Below are positions 33,728-45,285 of a DNA stretch of 62,649 nt, piece after piece. The DNA lies in the NCBI RefSeq assembly GCF_000621085.1, contig NZ_JHZE01000009.1, positions 1 to 62,649 of the forward strand, given 5' to 3'. The translations under genes were made by a program, and so were the position numbers. Each line of letters starts with the position of its first letter. Position 1 is the first letter of the stretch. The notes beneath the pieces were generated by a model. It saw nothing but the letters and a program-made list of their open reading frames with translations. It was not told the DNA's origin and ran no database searches. Source of the DNA: Mycoplasmopsis gallinarum DSM 19816. Its GTDB lineage: Bacteria > Bacillota_I > Bacilli_A > Mycoplasmatales > Metamycoplasmataceae.

Positions 33728-35914
33728 ATGAAGAAAAAAAATAAATTTTTACCTTTTTTAATATCAAATATTAACATTTTGCCTATTTTAATTGCGACAA
33801 GTTGCTTTAATAAAGACAGCAAAAAAGAAGAACCCAATCCTGATAAGCCAACTAATCCAACAGATCCTGTGAATCCTACTGATCCAAATCAACCATGAAA
33901 CAGATTAAGTTTGAGTGCTAATGCTCTAATTTACAAAATTACTCCTCAAAATAAAAATATTATCAATGAATATACCAAATATGAAGCTCAATATTTTAAT
34001 GAATTAATTGAACAATTAAGCGATAAGAGAACCACAGATGGTAAATTCTTTGTTGATGAAAAATACAAAGAATTAAAAAGTACTATCCCAAATGTAATTA
34101 ATGCTTTCAACAAACAATCAGAAACAACTTATCAACCATATTATATTGATGCCTTTGCTAAAAACTTTTCATTACCTAATGAAAATCAGAAATTAGAATT
34201 AAATCCAATTAGAGGAAGTAAAAAAAGAGCTTGATACAATTCAACCCCTGGCGATAGAGGAAGAGCAAGATATTTATCAAATGATTTATACAAACAAGCA
34301 GCGGTAGAAACATATTCAATTGCTTTTTCAAATAGCAATAACTTAATCAATAATGACAGTCAATTAGTTGCAAATATTGGTGGGAATAAACAATTTTTAG
34401 GAACTTCTTGAATTCTAGATTATGCATTGGATTCTAATGGTTATCCAACTAAATGATATTTAGCAACTAACTTACACGTTGCTTTAAGTTTAGTTAAACC
34501 AGCTACTGCAACCGATGCATATACCAACGAACCATTATTAGAACAAGAATATAATGAATTAAAAGAAGCACATAATCTTGAACAACAATTAGCCAATGAG
34601 TGAAAAGAAATTGAAAAGCAATATGAACAATCTAAGAGAGAAAAGGGTGAAAATCATCCAGACACAATTGCTTTGGCAAAAAAAATTGAAATTTCTTTAG
34701 ATAATCCAAGAGCAGTAGCTTATGATAGAGCAAAAACAAATTTAACTAAAATTAAAAATAAAATTATGGGTCAAACTCAAGCAATCACAATTTCTCATTT
34801 TACTGAAAATACTCCTTTAAATAGTAATTTAAAAATGACTAAATTTGATGCTAATGTAGAATCAGTGACTTTAAAACCTGAACAAGTTAATATTGTTTAT
34901 GCTGGAGTTAATTTCTTAAATGAAAGTCCTAATGCGTATGTGGCAAATTCAAATTTAGCACCGTTAGAAGAAATGGCAGATTTTGCTGTTTTAGAAATTG
35001 ATTTTAGTAAACAAGATCCAACTAAGATAGAGTATGCAACAGTTTTTGGCAATGAACAAAGAACTACTAAAGTTAATAGTGTAAATGAATTGGCACAAAG
35101 AATTACTTCTGGTTATGCAAATTTAGAAGCTTCTAAACAATCTAAACCAGCTAATTTCGATCTTTTGGAAAAATATAATGAATTAGCTAATGAAACTGTT
35201 GAAATTCAAGATGGGGATCGAACTATAACAACCAGCAGACTTAATTTAAACTTTGTTGCAGTCGGTTTTCCTCAATCAGATAGTGATAATCAATTAGATG
35301 ATAACCAATTAAACGATGAAGAAAAATATTCAAAAATGTTTACATCAAGTTTATGAACCAATAAATCAATTGATTTAACTAAGGGAACTGTACAATATGG
35401 TAATAGTTTATCAAAATCATTAGTTTATAGAAACTTTGTTAATATGCCTGGTATTACTGACATTATGATTACTTCACCATTAATTAATCAAGAAACTAAT
35501 TCAGGTTTTAGTGTAAACAATTTCAAAGAAAAAAATGCTTCATATCAAAACAATTTATATCTTAACTATGGATTAGGTTATATTTTAACTTCATGACAAC
35601 CAATGGGTGGTGGTTCAGGAAGTTCAGTGCGTGATATTAAAAATAATATTTTAGGTTTATCTTATGCAATAGGAGATGCACAAGGAAATTCACTTGTTGC
35701 TATTACTCAATCATTAAGATCAAATGGACATAATTATCAAGGTCAATATGGTAAGTACAACTTAGCAAAATATGATTTAATTTATGGTTCAGCCGCAGGT
35801 CAACGTACATCATATCGTGAAAAAATGCTTGAAAAATATGGTTCTACTTTTAAAACTAAATTATTTAAAAATGGCTTAAATATAGTTCCAGAAGAATATC
35901 AATTTAAAGGTTAA
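33728..35914 (+). CDS. DUF31/MIP-type serine protease lipoprotein (first copy)
   Basis: This 728-aa lipoprotein has lipobox IATSC (Cys26) and a Pro/Asp/Asn/Thr-rich linker (PNPDKPTNPTDPVNPTDPN). A trypsin-like DUF31 domain follows: GTSWILDYAL then YLATNLHVAL with His250, an Asp candidate in MADFAVLEIDF, and Ser632 in GGGSGSSVRD. This is the mycoplasma peptidase family that includes the MIP immunoglobulin protease, which works with the IgG-binding protein MIB. No MIB-like gene is next to it, so immunoglobulin as substrate is not established. The second copy follows after 3 nt. Confidence 0.8.
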
Positions 35915-35917
35915 AAT

Positions 35918-38227
35918 ATGAAACTTAAGAAAAAAATTGTTTTACTTTTACCAACTTTAGGTTTAACAACTTTAACAGTTGCATGTTTTAATGAAGTTAA
36001 AGATAGCAATATAAAAAAATCTTCTGATACAAATTCTAATTATGCAGTTATAAACGAATTAAATAATGAAAATTTAAATTTAAGACAACAAATTGATGAT
36101 TTGTTGACTAATTACAAAAGTAATGAAGAATTGCTACCTCAATTAATTGAAGATCAGAGTTCAATTAAAAAAGAATGAAGCTTATTAAAAGATACAATTG
36201 AAAAAAAGATTTTTATTATTCAAACAAATGAAAATAAACGTCAAGAATTATTTGCCCAATTACCAAGACTTTATCCGAATGAACAAGAAAATAAGCTTAT
36301 CGCTCAATTAAAAATTAAAATTAATTTAGAAGCTGAAAACTATACTTCAGAAAAAGCAAAAATTAATGAAATTTTTAAAAAAATTATTAAATTAAATGAA
36401 ACTTTAATAGCCGATGAACAAGCACAAGAAAGAACTAAACAAGACTATAAAACAAGTAATGAAAATTTAAAAGAAAACGAAAGTAGAATTGCAAAATTAA
36501 CTGCTGAACAAATTACAATAAGAAGCGAAGTTAAAAAAATTATTAAAAAAATTGAGAACAATTATGAAAAACTAGTTTTATTAAAAGCAAAATCTAAACT
36601 CAATATAACTGAAGTTAAAGACGAAATTGATAAAACTATTGAAAATCCAGAACATCCAGCGGAACCAAATCCGCCAGTAGATCCAAGCCCTAATCCAGAA
36701 CCTTCAAATCCTGATACTGAAAATGGTGGTAATAATCAACCAACTCCTCCACCAGTATTCCCAACTTTCCCTACTTATGACGCTGCAGCTCATAGTTATC
36801 CATCGTATGTTTCGAATTTCACTAAGTTAAATCCAAGTGATATTTATAGTGAAATTTATGACTTAACTTTTAGTTTTAAATATAGTTGAAATGAACCAAG
36901 TGCCAATGGCAATAACGTCATAGGTGATATTAGCCAAGGAACTGCTTGATTAATTGATTATCATCAGTATGCAAATTCTAATCGCTATAAATTATTTATG
37001 GCAACCAATATGCACGTTTTAGACTATTTCGGTAATACATTAAGTGAAGAATTGTTAACAAAATTAAATTATAAAGAGCCGCTAAATGGTTCAGTGCATA
37101 GTTTTGCAATTGGTAAAACGCAAAACAGACCAAGTAATTTTGATGCAATTCCAAATAATTCTTATGATAGGTATAAACAAGCTAAAGGTGGTTCGACAGT
37201 TTATAAAAGTAGTACAAGTGGTGCAATGTCTAATCCACAAATCATTTTTGCTGGTATAGATTTCATGGATAAATCAATTTATGATTTAGCTAAAGTTAAT
37301 GAATATAAAGAAAAATATAAGGAATTAATTAATAGTGATGAAGCAAGTGCAAAAACTAAAAAAATTAACTATCTAAATACACTTGATTACATTCCTTATT
37401 ACACTGATTTTGGTATTTTTGCCTTTGATATTGATTTAGACAATACCAATGATCAAACTTTAAGAGAATGAATTACAAATGCAAAAAATGCTTTAGATCA
37501 ATACATTTTAAGAAACAAACAGAGAAATTTACCAAATCACAAAACTAGTGATTTACCATTCTTTACAGTTGATTATATGTCTAAATCAAGCAATTTATTA
37601 GCTAATAATTCATATTATCAAGCTTATAATGAATTTGCTCTTTATAATGCCAAAGATGTTTATATTGGTGGATATCCAAGAAATACCAATAGAGAAACTT
37701 ATTGAATGCAAAATAATCCAACTGAAAGAAATGATGAAAACTTAACTACATATTTAAGAAGTCCAAATAATAAAGATGCCTTTAGTTATGCAACCAATGA
37801 CACAGAAGCCAAAGTTGTAAATAATAATGTTCAGGTTTATGCAAAAGTATGAAATAGACCATTATTAAGTTTTTACGGAAATAACTACAATATTAAGTTT
37901 TCTTCATTATATTTTGGAGCATCTGGCTCAGTAGTTTATAATGAATTTGGCCAAATTATAGGTATTTATAATGGTGTGCAAGCTTCAGCAGCTTTTGGCG
38001 ATTTACTTAAAAACGCCACTTTCGCTCCATTAATTCAAGCTGGAGATTTTGCTGTAAGTGGCGAAAATACTAATCAAAAAATGTATGCTTATAATTTAAT
38101 TGATGCAACAAATAAAAATCTATATCCTAAACAAACTAAATCATACAGAGAGAACTTGAGACAAATTTATAAAACAGGTTTTACAGACGGCACAAAAACA
38201 ACAGCTTTATTTAGCGAAGGATTTTAA
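35918..38227 (+). CDS. DUF31/MIP-type serine protease lipoprotein (second copy, with coiled coil)
   Basis: This 769-aa lipoprotein has Cys23 in LTVAC. Unlike the first copy it has a long Glu/Lys-rich coiled coil (about 35-245), then a Pro-rich hinge (NPEHPAEPNPPVDPSPNPEP). The DUF31 domain follows with GTAWLIDYHQY, MATNMHVLDYF (His366), TDFGIFAFDIDL (Asp candidate) and FGASGSVVYNEFGQIIGIYNG (Ser671). GASGS is the canonical form of the nucleophile loop. The coiled coil could project or dimerise the protease. The gene is co-transcribed with the first copy and ends at a strong terminator. Confidence 0.82.
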
Positions 38228-38230
38228 GAA

Positions 38231-38263
38231 AAAAACGTTGAAAATTAATTTCAACGTTTTTTA
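38231..38263. terminator. Bidirectional terminator between second MIP-like gene and pyk
   Basis: A 13-bp perfect stem (AAAAACGTTGAAA / TTTCAACGTTTTT) around ATTAA, with A- and T-runs on both sides. Confidence 0.88.
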
Positions 38264-39697
38264 TTATTCATATGAAAATTCATAAACTAAATCATTTTGC
38301 ACAACTAAGAATTTATCACCTTTTTCTAATCCATAAGGTAATAAAGCTTTAACTGCTTCATGTTTGTCTAATCTAATTTTTTCAAAAAGTTCCAATGAGT
38401 CTAATGACATTCAAACAGAACTAATTACACCAAATTCACCTAATAATTTTGAATCATTTACTACACCAACAATAGTTGTATTTGGTCTAAATTTAGCAAC
38501 CTCTTTAAGTAATTGTCCAGTTCTTGATAAAACAACTGCAAATTTATATTCGCCTAGTCTAGTTCAGTTTGCAACTTTATAAGCAATTTTAGCTCTTTTA
38601 GAATTAGGATCTGAATTTCTTCTTACTTCTTCTAATTGAATATTGTAATAATATTCATCATAAAATTCTTTTTCAGCACGTTTATTGATTGTAGCCATTG
38701 TTTCAACTGCTAATAATGGATATTTTCCGGTCGCAGATTCTCCAGAAAGCATAGTTGAATCAGCACCTAATTCAGTCGCATAATAAACATCAGTTACTTC
38801 AGCACGAGTAGGATGTGGATTATTTTCCATTGAGTCTAACATTTGAGTTGCTACAATAACTGGTTTACCTGCTTCACGACATTTACGAATAAGCATTTTT
38901 TCGTAATATGGTACATCATAATAATCTATTTCTAAACCTAAATCACCACGAGCCACCATAATTCCATCACTTGCTTCAATAATTTCATCAATATTGTCAA
39001 TACCAAGACGGCTTTCAATTTTTGAAATAATTTGGATATGACTACCGCCATTGTCATTTAATAATTTTCTTAATGAATGTACATTTTCAGCTGAATTTAC
39101 AAAAGAAGCAGCAACATAATTAATTTCGTTTTCGATTCCAAAAAGGACATCTCTAACATCTTTTTCACTTAAAAATGGCAAGGTAAAATCTACACCAGGT
39201 AAATTAATTCTTTTATTAGTTTTTAAGTTGTGACCATTTACTGTTCTTACTATCACAATTCCAGGTTTTACATCAATAACTTTTGAAGTTAATTTACCAT
39301 CATCAAATAGTACTGTGTCTCCTACTTTTACATCTTGAGACATATCATATGAGACACTTAATTTATTTGGCTCACCTTCTAAATTAGCAAAAGATTCGCT
39401 ATCAGTTAAAATGGTAATTTCACTATTTGGCTGAATTTCTTGAATTCCATTTTTCATTTTGCCAATTCTAATTTCTGGCCCTTTAGTATCAAGCATTAAA
39501 GAAATAGGAACGTGTAAATCTTTAGATAATTGTTTACCTAAATCAAATTTTTTCTTTTGCTCTTCATAAGTACCATGACTAAAATTAGCTCTAATACATG
39601 TTGCTCCAGCTAAAATTAAAGTTTTTAAAACTTCGTAGTTGTCAGTTGAAGGTCCAATAGTAACAACTAATTTACTTCTTTTTTCGGTTAATTTCAT
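38264..39697 (-). CDS. pyk: Pyruvate kinase
   Basis: It converts phosphoenolpyruvate and ADP to pyruvate and ATP. The 477-aa product has [23 protein letters not shown], the active-site block [30 protein letters not shown], and [12 protein letters not shown]. Length is normal for the single-domain-set bacterial enzyme. I chose the ATG at 39697, where GGAGAAAGAG precedes it; the frame extends further up without family similarity. It is 39 nt downstream of the 468-aa protein gene on the same strand. Confidence 0.95.
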
Positions 39698-39736
39698 AAA
39701 ATCTCTTTCTCCGTTATTTCGCATTAAAAATAATGC

Positions 39737-41143
39737 CTAGGCATTATTTTCTATTTTAAATTGGGCATCAGCTGTGACTACACCAATAAACTCACCAATT
39801 CCATTAATTGGGCTACTGTTTTTTAGTTTTAAAATGTAAGCAAACTTAGCTTGGCCAGTTTGAGCATCATAAGAAACTAAAGGTGTATTTGGATATTTAT
39901 CATCAGCTTTAGTACCACCTGTTTCAGGATTATATTTATAAAATTTTAATTCATAATTATTAATATTGGTTAAAGTATTATCAAAAATTAGATCTAATTT
40001 TTCATAATATCCACCATATGTGTTGTGCCGAGGGTTTGAACTTGTAGTGCTATTAACAAAAATAAAATTATCTCCATAAGGAATATCGTTAGTTAAATTA
40101 GCATTATTAAATGGAATAACTTTAATTTTAGAAGCAATTTCTTTTAATTGTGCATAATTAATGTTGATATTTTGGCTATAAATTTGATTTAATTCAATTT
40201 CGCTAATTGCATTTAAATTATCAATAGAAGCAATTGGGACAAATTTTTTCACATAATAATGAATTTTTATCATTGTTGAATTTTCCACTGCACTAAATCA
40301 AACTGGTCTATTTTTATCTAACATATAGTATGATTGATTGCCAGATTCTTTAGTTGCAAACGATAAATATTTATTAGTTTTATCTCAAGCTTCTTTAACT
40401 TGATTTTTATATGAAGCTCAAGTTTCAACAGTTGCTGTACTATCAGGTTGCGCAATTTGATTTTGATTTAAATTGTTTAATAAATCATTAACTGAAGTTA
40501 ATCTATCATTGCTAAAATCAATATTTAAAGTGGTAGTAGCACTGAAATTTCAATTGGGAACAGCAGGATTATCTAGTTCTTCATTTGGTATTTGGCTTAA
40601 AGTTTTAAAACCATCAATTTTATAAACAAATGATTTTCAAGTTTTCATTCTTTCTGAAATAGTATCAGAAGGGGTATTTTTATCTTCAAGAGAAACTTTT
40701 AAAAATAAAGTTCCATTTATGTTATTTGCATAAGAATGATAGTAAATATTGTATTTGTCTTTTAACAAATCAATTGGAGCATTATTTTTAGTTTTTAAAT
40801 TAAAAAGAGGATCAAAATTATTAGTTTTATAAGCAGAAGTATTGGGATTAAGTTCAAGTTGATATGCTCAAAAACCTTTATCAGTGTTTGAATTATATTT
40901 TAAATCCGGATCCCTTTGTTCTGAAGAATAAGGAATATCGTATGAAGCATATGAATAAGTGCTTGGTAAAACATCTTTATTTAAATTGTTAGTCGCAACA
41001 AATTCATATAATTTTAACTCTTCTTCTGCAGAAGTATTTTGGTTTCTTTTTAAATAAGCAATGGTACTTACTGTTGCAATAGCTGATAAACCAGCAATTG
41101 CAACAATTGAGCCCAGCATTACATTGAGTTTATATTTTTTCAT
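39737..41143 (-). CDS. Anchored surface protein of unknown function, 468 aa
   Basis: One N-terminal membrane helix (about 8-30, MLGSIVAIAGLSAIATVSTIAYL) is followed by KRNQ and a long exported part without lipobox. The exported part is Asn/Tyr/Thr-rich and seems to fold as beta-rich modules (for example NGTLFLKVSLEDKN and NYELKFYKYNPETGGTK). Nothing in it is recognised. It sits 13 nt after engB and 39 nt before pyk on the same strand, so a housekeeping operon appears to carry a surface gene. The start has AAAGGAATAATATG. Confidence 0.75.
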
Positions 41144-41156
41144 ATTATTCCTTTAT

Positions 41157-41756
41157 TTAATTATTGTTATCCTCATACAAAATATTTTCAATTTCTATAA
41201 CTAAATCTTCCATTCCTCTTCCGGTTTTAGAAGATACAAAAAATACACTTTCAAACTTATTTAAAATTGATTGATCTATATATTGATTATGCTGTTTAAT
41301 CAAAGCAGCTCTTTCCTTTTGATTTAATTTATCGCTTTTAGTATAAACCAATGAAGCAGTTAAATTCAATAAATGAGAATTGATTAAATTAATCATTTCA
41401 AAATCAATTTTAGTTATACCAGTTCGTGAATCAATTAATAAAAATAAATGCTTCGGACATTGATTGGAATTTAAGTAACTTAATGTCAAATTCATCATAT
41501 GATTCAATTCATTTTTTGACATTTTTGCATAACCATAACCAGGCAAATCTACTAAATATTTATCATTATTGTCTTTAAAATAATTCACCATTTTAGTACG
41601 ACCAGGATTCTTAGATACAAACGAGATATTTTGTCCAGTTATAGAGTTAATTAAGGATGATTTACCAACATTAGAACGGCCTCAAAAACACACTTGAGTG
41701 CTTGGTGCGTGAATAAAATCAGATTTAGAATTAACAGACTTATCAAATTTTCACAT
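41157..41756 (-). CDS. engB: Ribosome biogenesis GTPase EngB/YsxC
   Basis: This TrmE-Era-class GTPase acts in 50S assembly. The 199-aa product has G1 GRSNVGKSS (26-34), the G2-region Thr in PGRTKMVNYF, G3 DLPGYGYA, and G4 TKSD. The second codon is TGA (Trp). The ATG overlaps the coaD stop by one base (TAATG), so it is translationally coupled to coaD. Confidence 0.93.
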
Positions 41757-42181
41757 TATTTTTTCAGACTTTTTAAATGCCTTTCTAAAGTTGAACTAAC
41801 GCCTAACATCTCATAATCTGGAATTATTAAAATGGTTTCTAAATCTGGATTTATAGTATGATGACCACTAGCTAAATCTAGTTCGTAATCATAATCTATT
41901 TGATTACGAGCAGATCTTACTAAAAATTGCACATTTAAATCTTTGCTTAATTCACCAATTAATTGATTTCGGTTTAATAATACTTCCACATTTTTAAATG
42001 AAGCTAATTGATTTTTTATAGTTTGATATCTTTCTTCAATGTTTATTAAATTATCTTTATCTGGATTGATTGATACAACTACAATCAATTTATCAAAAAG
42101 TTTTAAAGCTTTTTGAATTACAGAAATATGTCCTTTATGCAATGGATCAAATGAACCGGGATAAATAGCAACTTTTTCCAT
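41756..42181 (-). CDS. coaD: Phosphopantetheine adenylyltransferase
   Basis: This is the penultimate step of CoA synthesis. The 141-aa nucleotidyltransferase has YPGSFDPLHKGH (HxGH motif at 15-18), the ISSTxxR-type end motif as VSSTLERHLK, and VRSARNQIDYDYE. The start overlaps the ackA stop by one base. The CoaE-like kinase for the next step lies at 22.4 kb. Its place behind pta-ackA links CoA supply with acetyl-CoA use. Confidence 0.93.
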   Translation of the reverse strand: MEKVAIYPGSFDPLHKGHISVIQKALKLFDKLIVVVSINPDKDNLINIEERYQTIKNQLASFKNVEVLLNRNQLIGELSKDLNVQFLVRSARNQIDYDYELDLASGHHTINPDLETILIIPDYEMLGVSSTLERHLKSLKK

Positions 42182-43371
42182 TAATTAAATAATTCTAGAG
42201 CATTTTGAGCAATTAGAAGTTCTTCATTAGTTCTGATTACATAAACTTTAATTTCACTATCAGGAGCTGAAATTAAAGCGAATTGCCCAACTCTTTCTTT
42301 GTTTTTATCTTCGTCTAATTTGATGTTAGCAAATTTTAATTTATTTACTACTGCGCTTCTTAATTCAGGAGAATTTTCACCAACTCCAGCGGTGAAAACA
42401 AGCGCATCTAAATTAGGAACTTTATTTGCATAATTAGCAACATAATCAACAATTTTTTGTACATAAAGATCAAAAGCAAATTGAGCTTGTTGATTGCCTT
42501 CATGAATTGCTTTATCGATATCTCTTGTATCATTTGAAAGTTGTGATACACCTAATAAACCTGATTTTTTATTTAAAATATTAGTTATTTCAAAAACATC
42601 CATTCCAGTTTGACGCGACACAAATTCAATAATAGAAGGATCAATGTCTCCTGAACGTGTACCCATCATAATACCAGCAAGTGGAGTAAGTCCCATTGAA
42701 GTATCAATTGATTGACTATTTTCTACAGCTGCAATTGAAGCTCCAGAACCAATATGCATTGAAATTAAATTTACTTTTTCTTTATTTAAAATTTCAGCTA
42801 ATTTCAAAGTAATGTAATTATGACTAATTCCATGTGCCCCATATCTTCTAATACCATATTCTTTAGTTCATTCATAAGGAATTGGATAGATAGCGTTTAA
42901 ATCTGGAATTGTAGTATGGAAAGTAGTATCAAAAGTCGCAGACAATTTAGCATGTGGCATAACTTCTTTAAAAGCATTAATAGCTTGTAATGCACCTGGA
43001 TTGTGTAATGGTGCATAAATGCTACATTTGTCAATTAAATTAATAGCCTCATTATCTAAAATGGTGCTGTGTTTAAAATAAGTTCCTCCATGCACGACTC
43101 TAAAACCAATAATTTCAATTTCTTGTGGATTATTAACCAAATTAATTTCTTCCATAAAATCTAATAATTCTTCAACTGCCACCTTATGATTAGGCATCAC
43201 ATTAATTCTAGTAAATTTTTCACCATTGAATTTAATTTCAATTTGACCATCTGGTGAAGTAATTCTTTCAGCTAGTCCAGAAGCGATAACTGAAAGATCT
43301 TGTTTATTAAAAAGTTGAATTTTAATAGAACTGCTTCCTGAATTTACAACTAATAATTTTTGATTATTCAT
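42181..43371 (-). CDS. ackA: Acetate kinase
   Basis: It makes ATP and acetate from acetyl phosphate, a main energy source in fermenting mycoplasmas. The 396-aa product has VVNSGSSSIKIQLF at the N-terminus, RVVHGG, PLHNPGALQAI, the Arg/Asp segment GTRSGDIDP, and FTAGVGENSPELR near the C-terminus. AAGGAGAAATT precedes the ATG. It follows pta after 14 nt in the operon pta-ackA-coaD-engB. Confidence 0.96.
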
Positions 43372-43385
43372 AATTTCTCCTTAAT

Positions 43386-44366
43386 TTATTGTGCTTGAAT
43401 TGCTGTGATTAAGACAGTTTCCACAATATCATTTACTTTTGCGCCCCTTGATAAATCATTAACTGGACGAGCTATTCCAGTAATAATTGGCCCGATAGCA
43501 CCATAATTTGCAAATCTTTGCACTAATTTATATCCAATATTACCTGCTTCAAGATTTGGAAAAATTAGCACATTAGCAGGTGCATCAAAACTTTCGCCCT
43601 TATATTTGCTTTTTCTTACGCCTAAATCAATTGCAGCATCTAATTGAACTTCACCAATTGCTTTAGTTTTGCCTTGATATTCTTTATTAAAATCTTGAGT
43701 TGCTAAATTAACCATTTGAGTATTTGGGGTTATTGCACTTTGTGAAGTTGAAAAACTTAAAAATGCAACTTTGGGATCAATATCAAATCCTTCAACAAAT
43801 TTCGCAGTATTTAAAGCAATGTCTTTCAAACCATTTTGATCTGGACTTGGATTTACTGAAATATCGCTGAAGAAATAGGTATTTTCTTCTTTATGCATAA
43901 TCATCACAGAAGAAATAGTTTTAATACCTTTTTGAGGACCAATTACTTTAAAAGCAGCTCTTAAAATATCAGCAGTCGGATAATTTAAACCTCCGACAAC
44001 ACCATCAACTTCATTTAAATAAAGCATCATCATTGCATAGAAAGGTTTTTGTTTCATTAATTCAAGAGCCATTTCCATAGTTTCCACGATAGGTTTATTT
44101 TTTTGTAAATCTTTAGCCGCTCTTAATTCATAATATGCTTTTGCATATTTTTCTAATTCTTGTGAATTTTCTAAAATATTAATTACTTTAGCTTTTGAAT
44201 TATTTTTTATTGGTTTTTCAGTCAATAAAGTAATTTCTAAGTTTGGATAATTTTCTAATAATTTAGTTGCTTCTCAACTTCTTTCATCTTCACCATCAAT
44301 TAAAACTATTCTTTTTGGACTAAGACTTTTTACTTTTTGATTAAGTAAATCTAAAAATTGTGACAT
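43386..44366 (-). CDS. pta: Phosphate acetyltransferase
   Basis: It makes acetyl phosphate from acetyl-CoA and feeds AckA. The 326-aa short form has the catalytic domain only, with VDGVVGGLNYPTADILRA, SDISVNPSPD, FLSFSTSQSA, LIFPNLEAGNIGYKL and the C-terminal PVNDLSRGA. The start follows TAGGAGTGAAT. It lies 24 nt after folD, with a hairpin in between. Confidence 0.95.
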
Positions 44367-44384
44367 ATTCACTCCTAAAATAAT

Positions 44385-44408
44385 AAATGCCTATTCTATA
44401 GGCATTTC
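44385..44408 (-). terminator. Hairpin at the end of folD
   Basis: An AAATGCCTAT / ATAGGCATTT stem overlaps the folD stop codon. On the minus strand it is followed by TATTATTTTAGG, a poor T-run, then the pta start. It may be a partial terminator or attenuator between folD and pta, or a stability element. Confidence 0.5.
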
Positions 44409-45278
44409 ATACTTAATATGATTTTTATGTTCAATTGTTTTTGCTAAATTTTTGAATAAATAAACAACTGTTAAAGGACCAACTCCGCCTGGAACTGGAG
44501 CAATAGCTTGAATGTGATTATCTAAATCTGTTGTATCAACATCACCCTTAATGCTTAAAGTACCTTCTTCATTAGGAACTCAAGTGGCCCCTACATCAAT
44601 TACAATTGAATCAGGTTTTAAATTCTCTTTTTTAATTAAACCAGGACTACCAGCTGCTACAATTACTAAATCAGCTGATTCAACACCTTTAATTCCTGAA
44701 TTACGATTGTATGTTTGAACAAAAGCTTTTGAACTTTTTAACATATGTGCAATAGGTTTCCCTACTAAATTAGAGCGACCTACCACTCCAATTTTGTGAT
44801 TATCAAGACCAATTTGGTAATGTTTTAATAATCTATCAATTGCCAAAGCAGTAGCAGGAACTAAATGAAATTCTTTTTTGTCATTGTAAAAAAGAAAAGA
44901 ATTTCTATTACATAAGCCATCGATATCTTTAATTGGTGGTATGCTATCTAAAATAACTTGAGTTTTGACTTTTAAATCACCTTCGGGTAAAGGTAATTGA
45001 ACAATTACACCATCAGATTCATCATTAATTTTCTCTATTTTTCTTAATAAGGCTTCGTATTTAATGTTGGCATCAAATTTTTTTAATCTAACATCAACAA
45101 CTAATTCTTGTCCCTTTTTAATTTTGTAAGAAACATAACGCGAAGATGATTCATTATCTCCAACTTGAACAATTGTTAAAACAGGAGAACGTTTAAGTTG
45201 TGAAGAAATGAAATCAAATTCTTTTTTTAATTCCATTGTTTCCATTAAAGCAATTTTTTTACCATCTAAAATTTTCAT
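44391..45278 (-). CDS. folD: Methylenetetrahydrofolate dehydrogenase / cyclohydrolase
   Basis: This bifunctional enzyme of one-carbon metabolism supplies 10-formyl-THF. The 295-aa product has SSSRYVSYKIKKGQE (catalytic Lys), GVIVQLPLPEG, IPPIKDIDG, the NADP site GRSNLVGKPIAHML, and PVPGGVGPLT. It begins 7 nt after valS, which it follows in one operon. Confidence 0.95.
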
Positions 45279-45285
45279 ATTTCCC

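Noticed and set aside
38364-38582. Plus-strand frame opposite pyk
   Set aside because: Shadow frame over the conserved C-terminal domain of pyruvate kinase.
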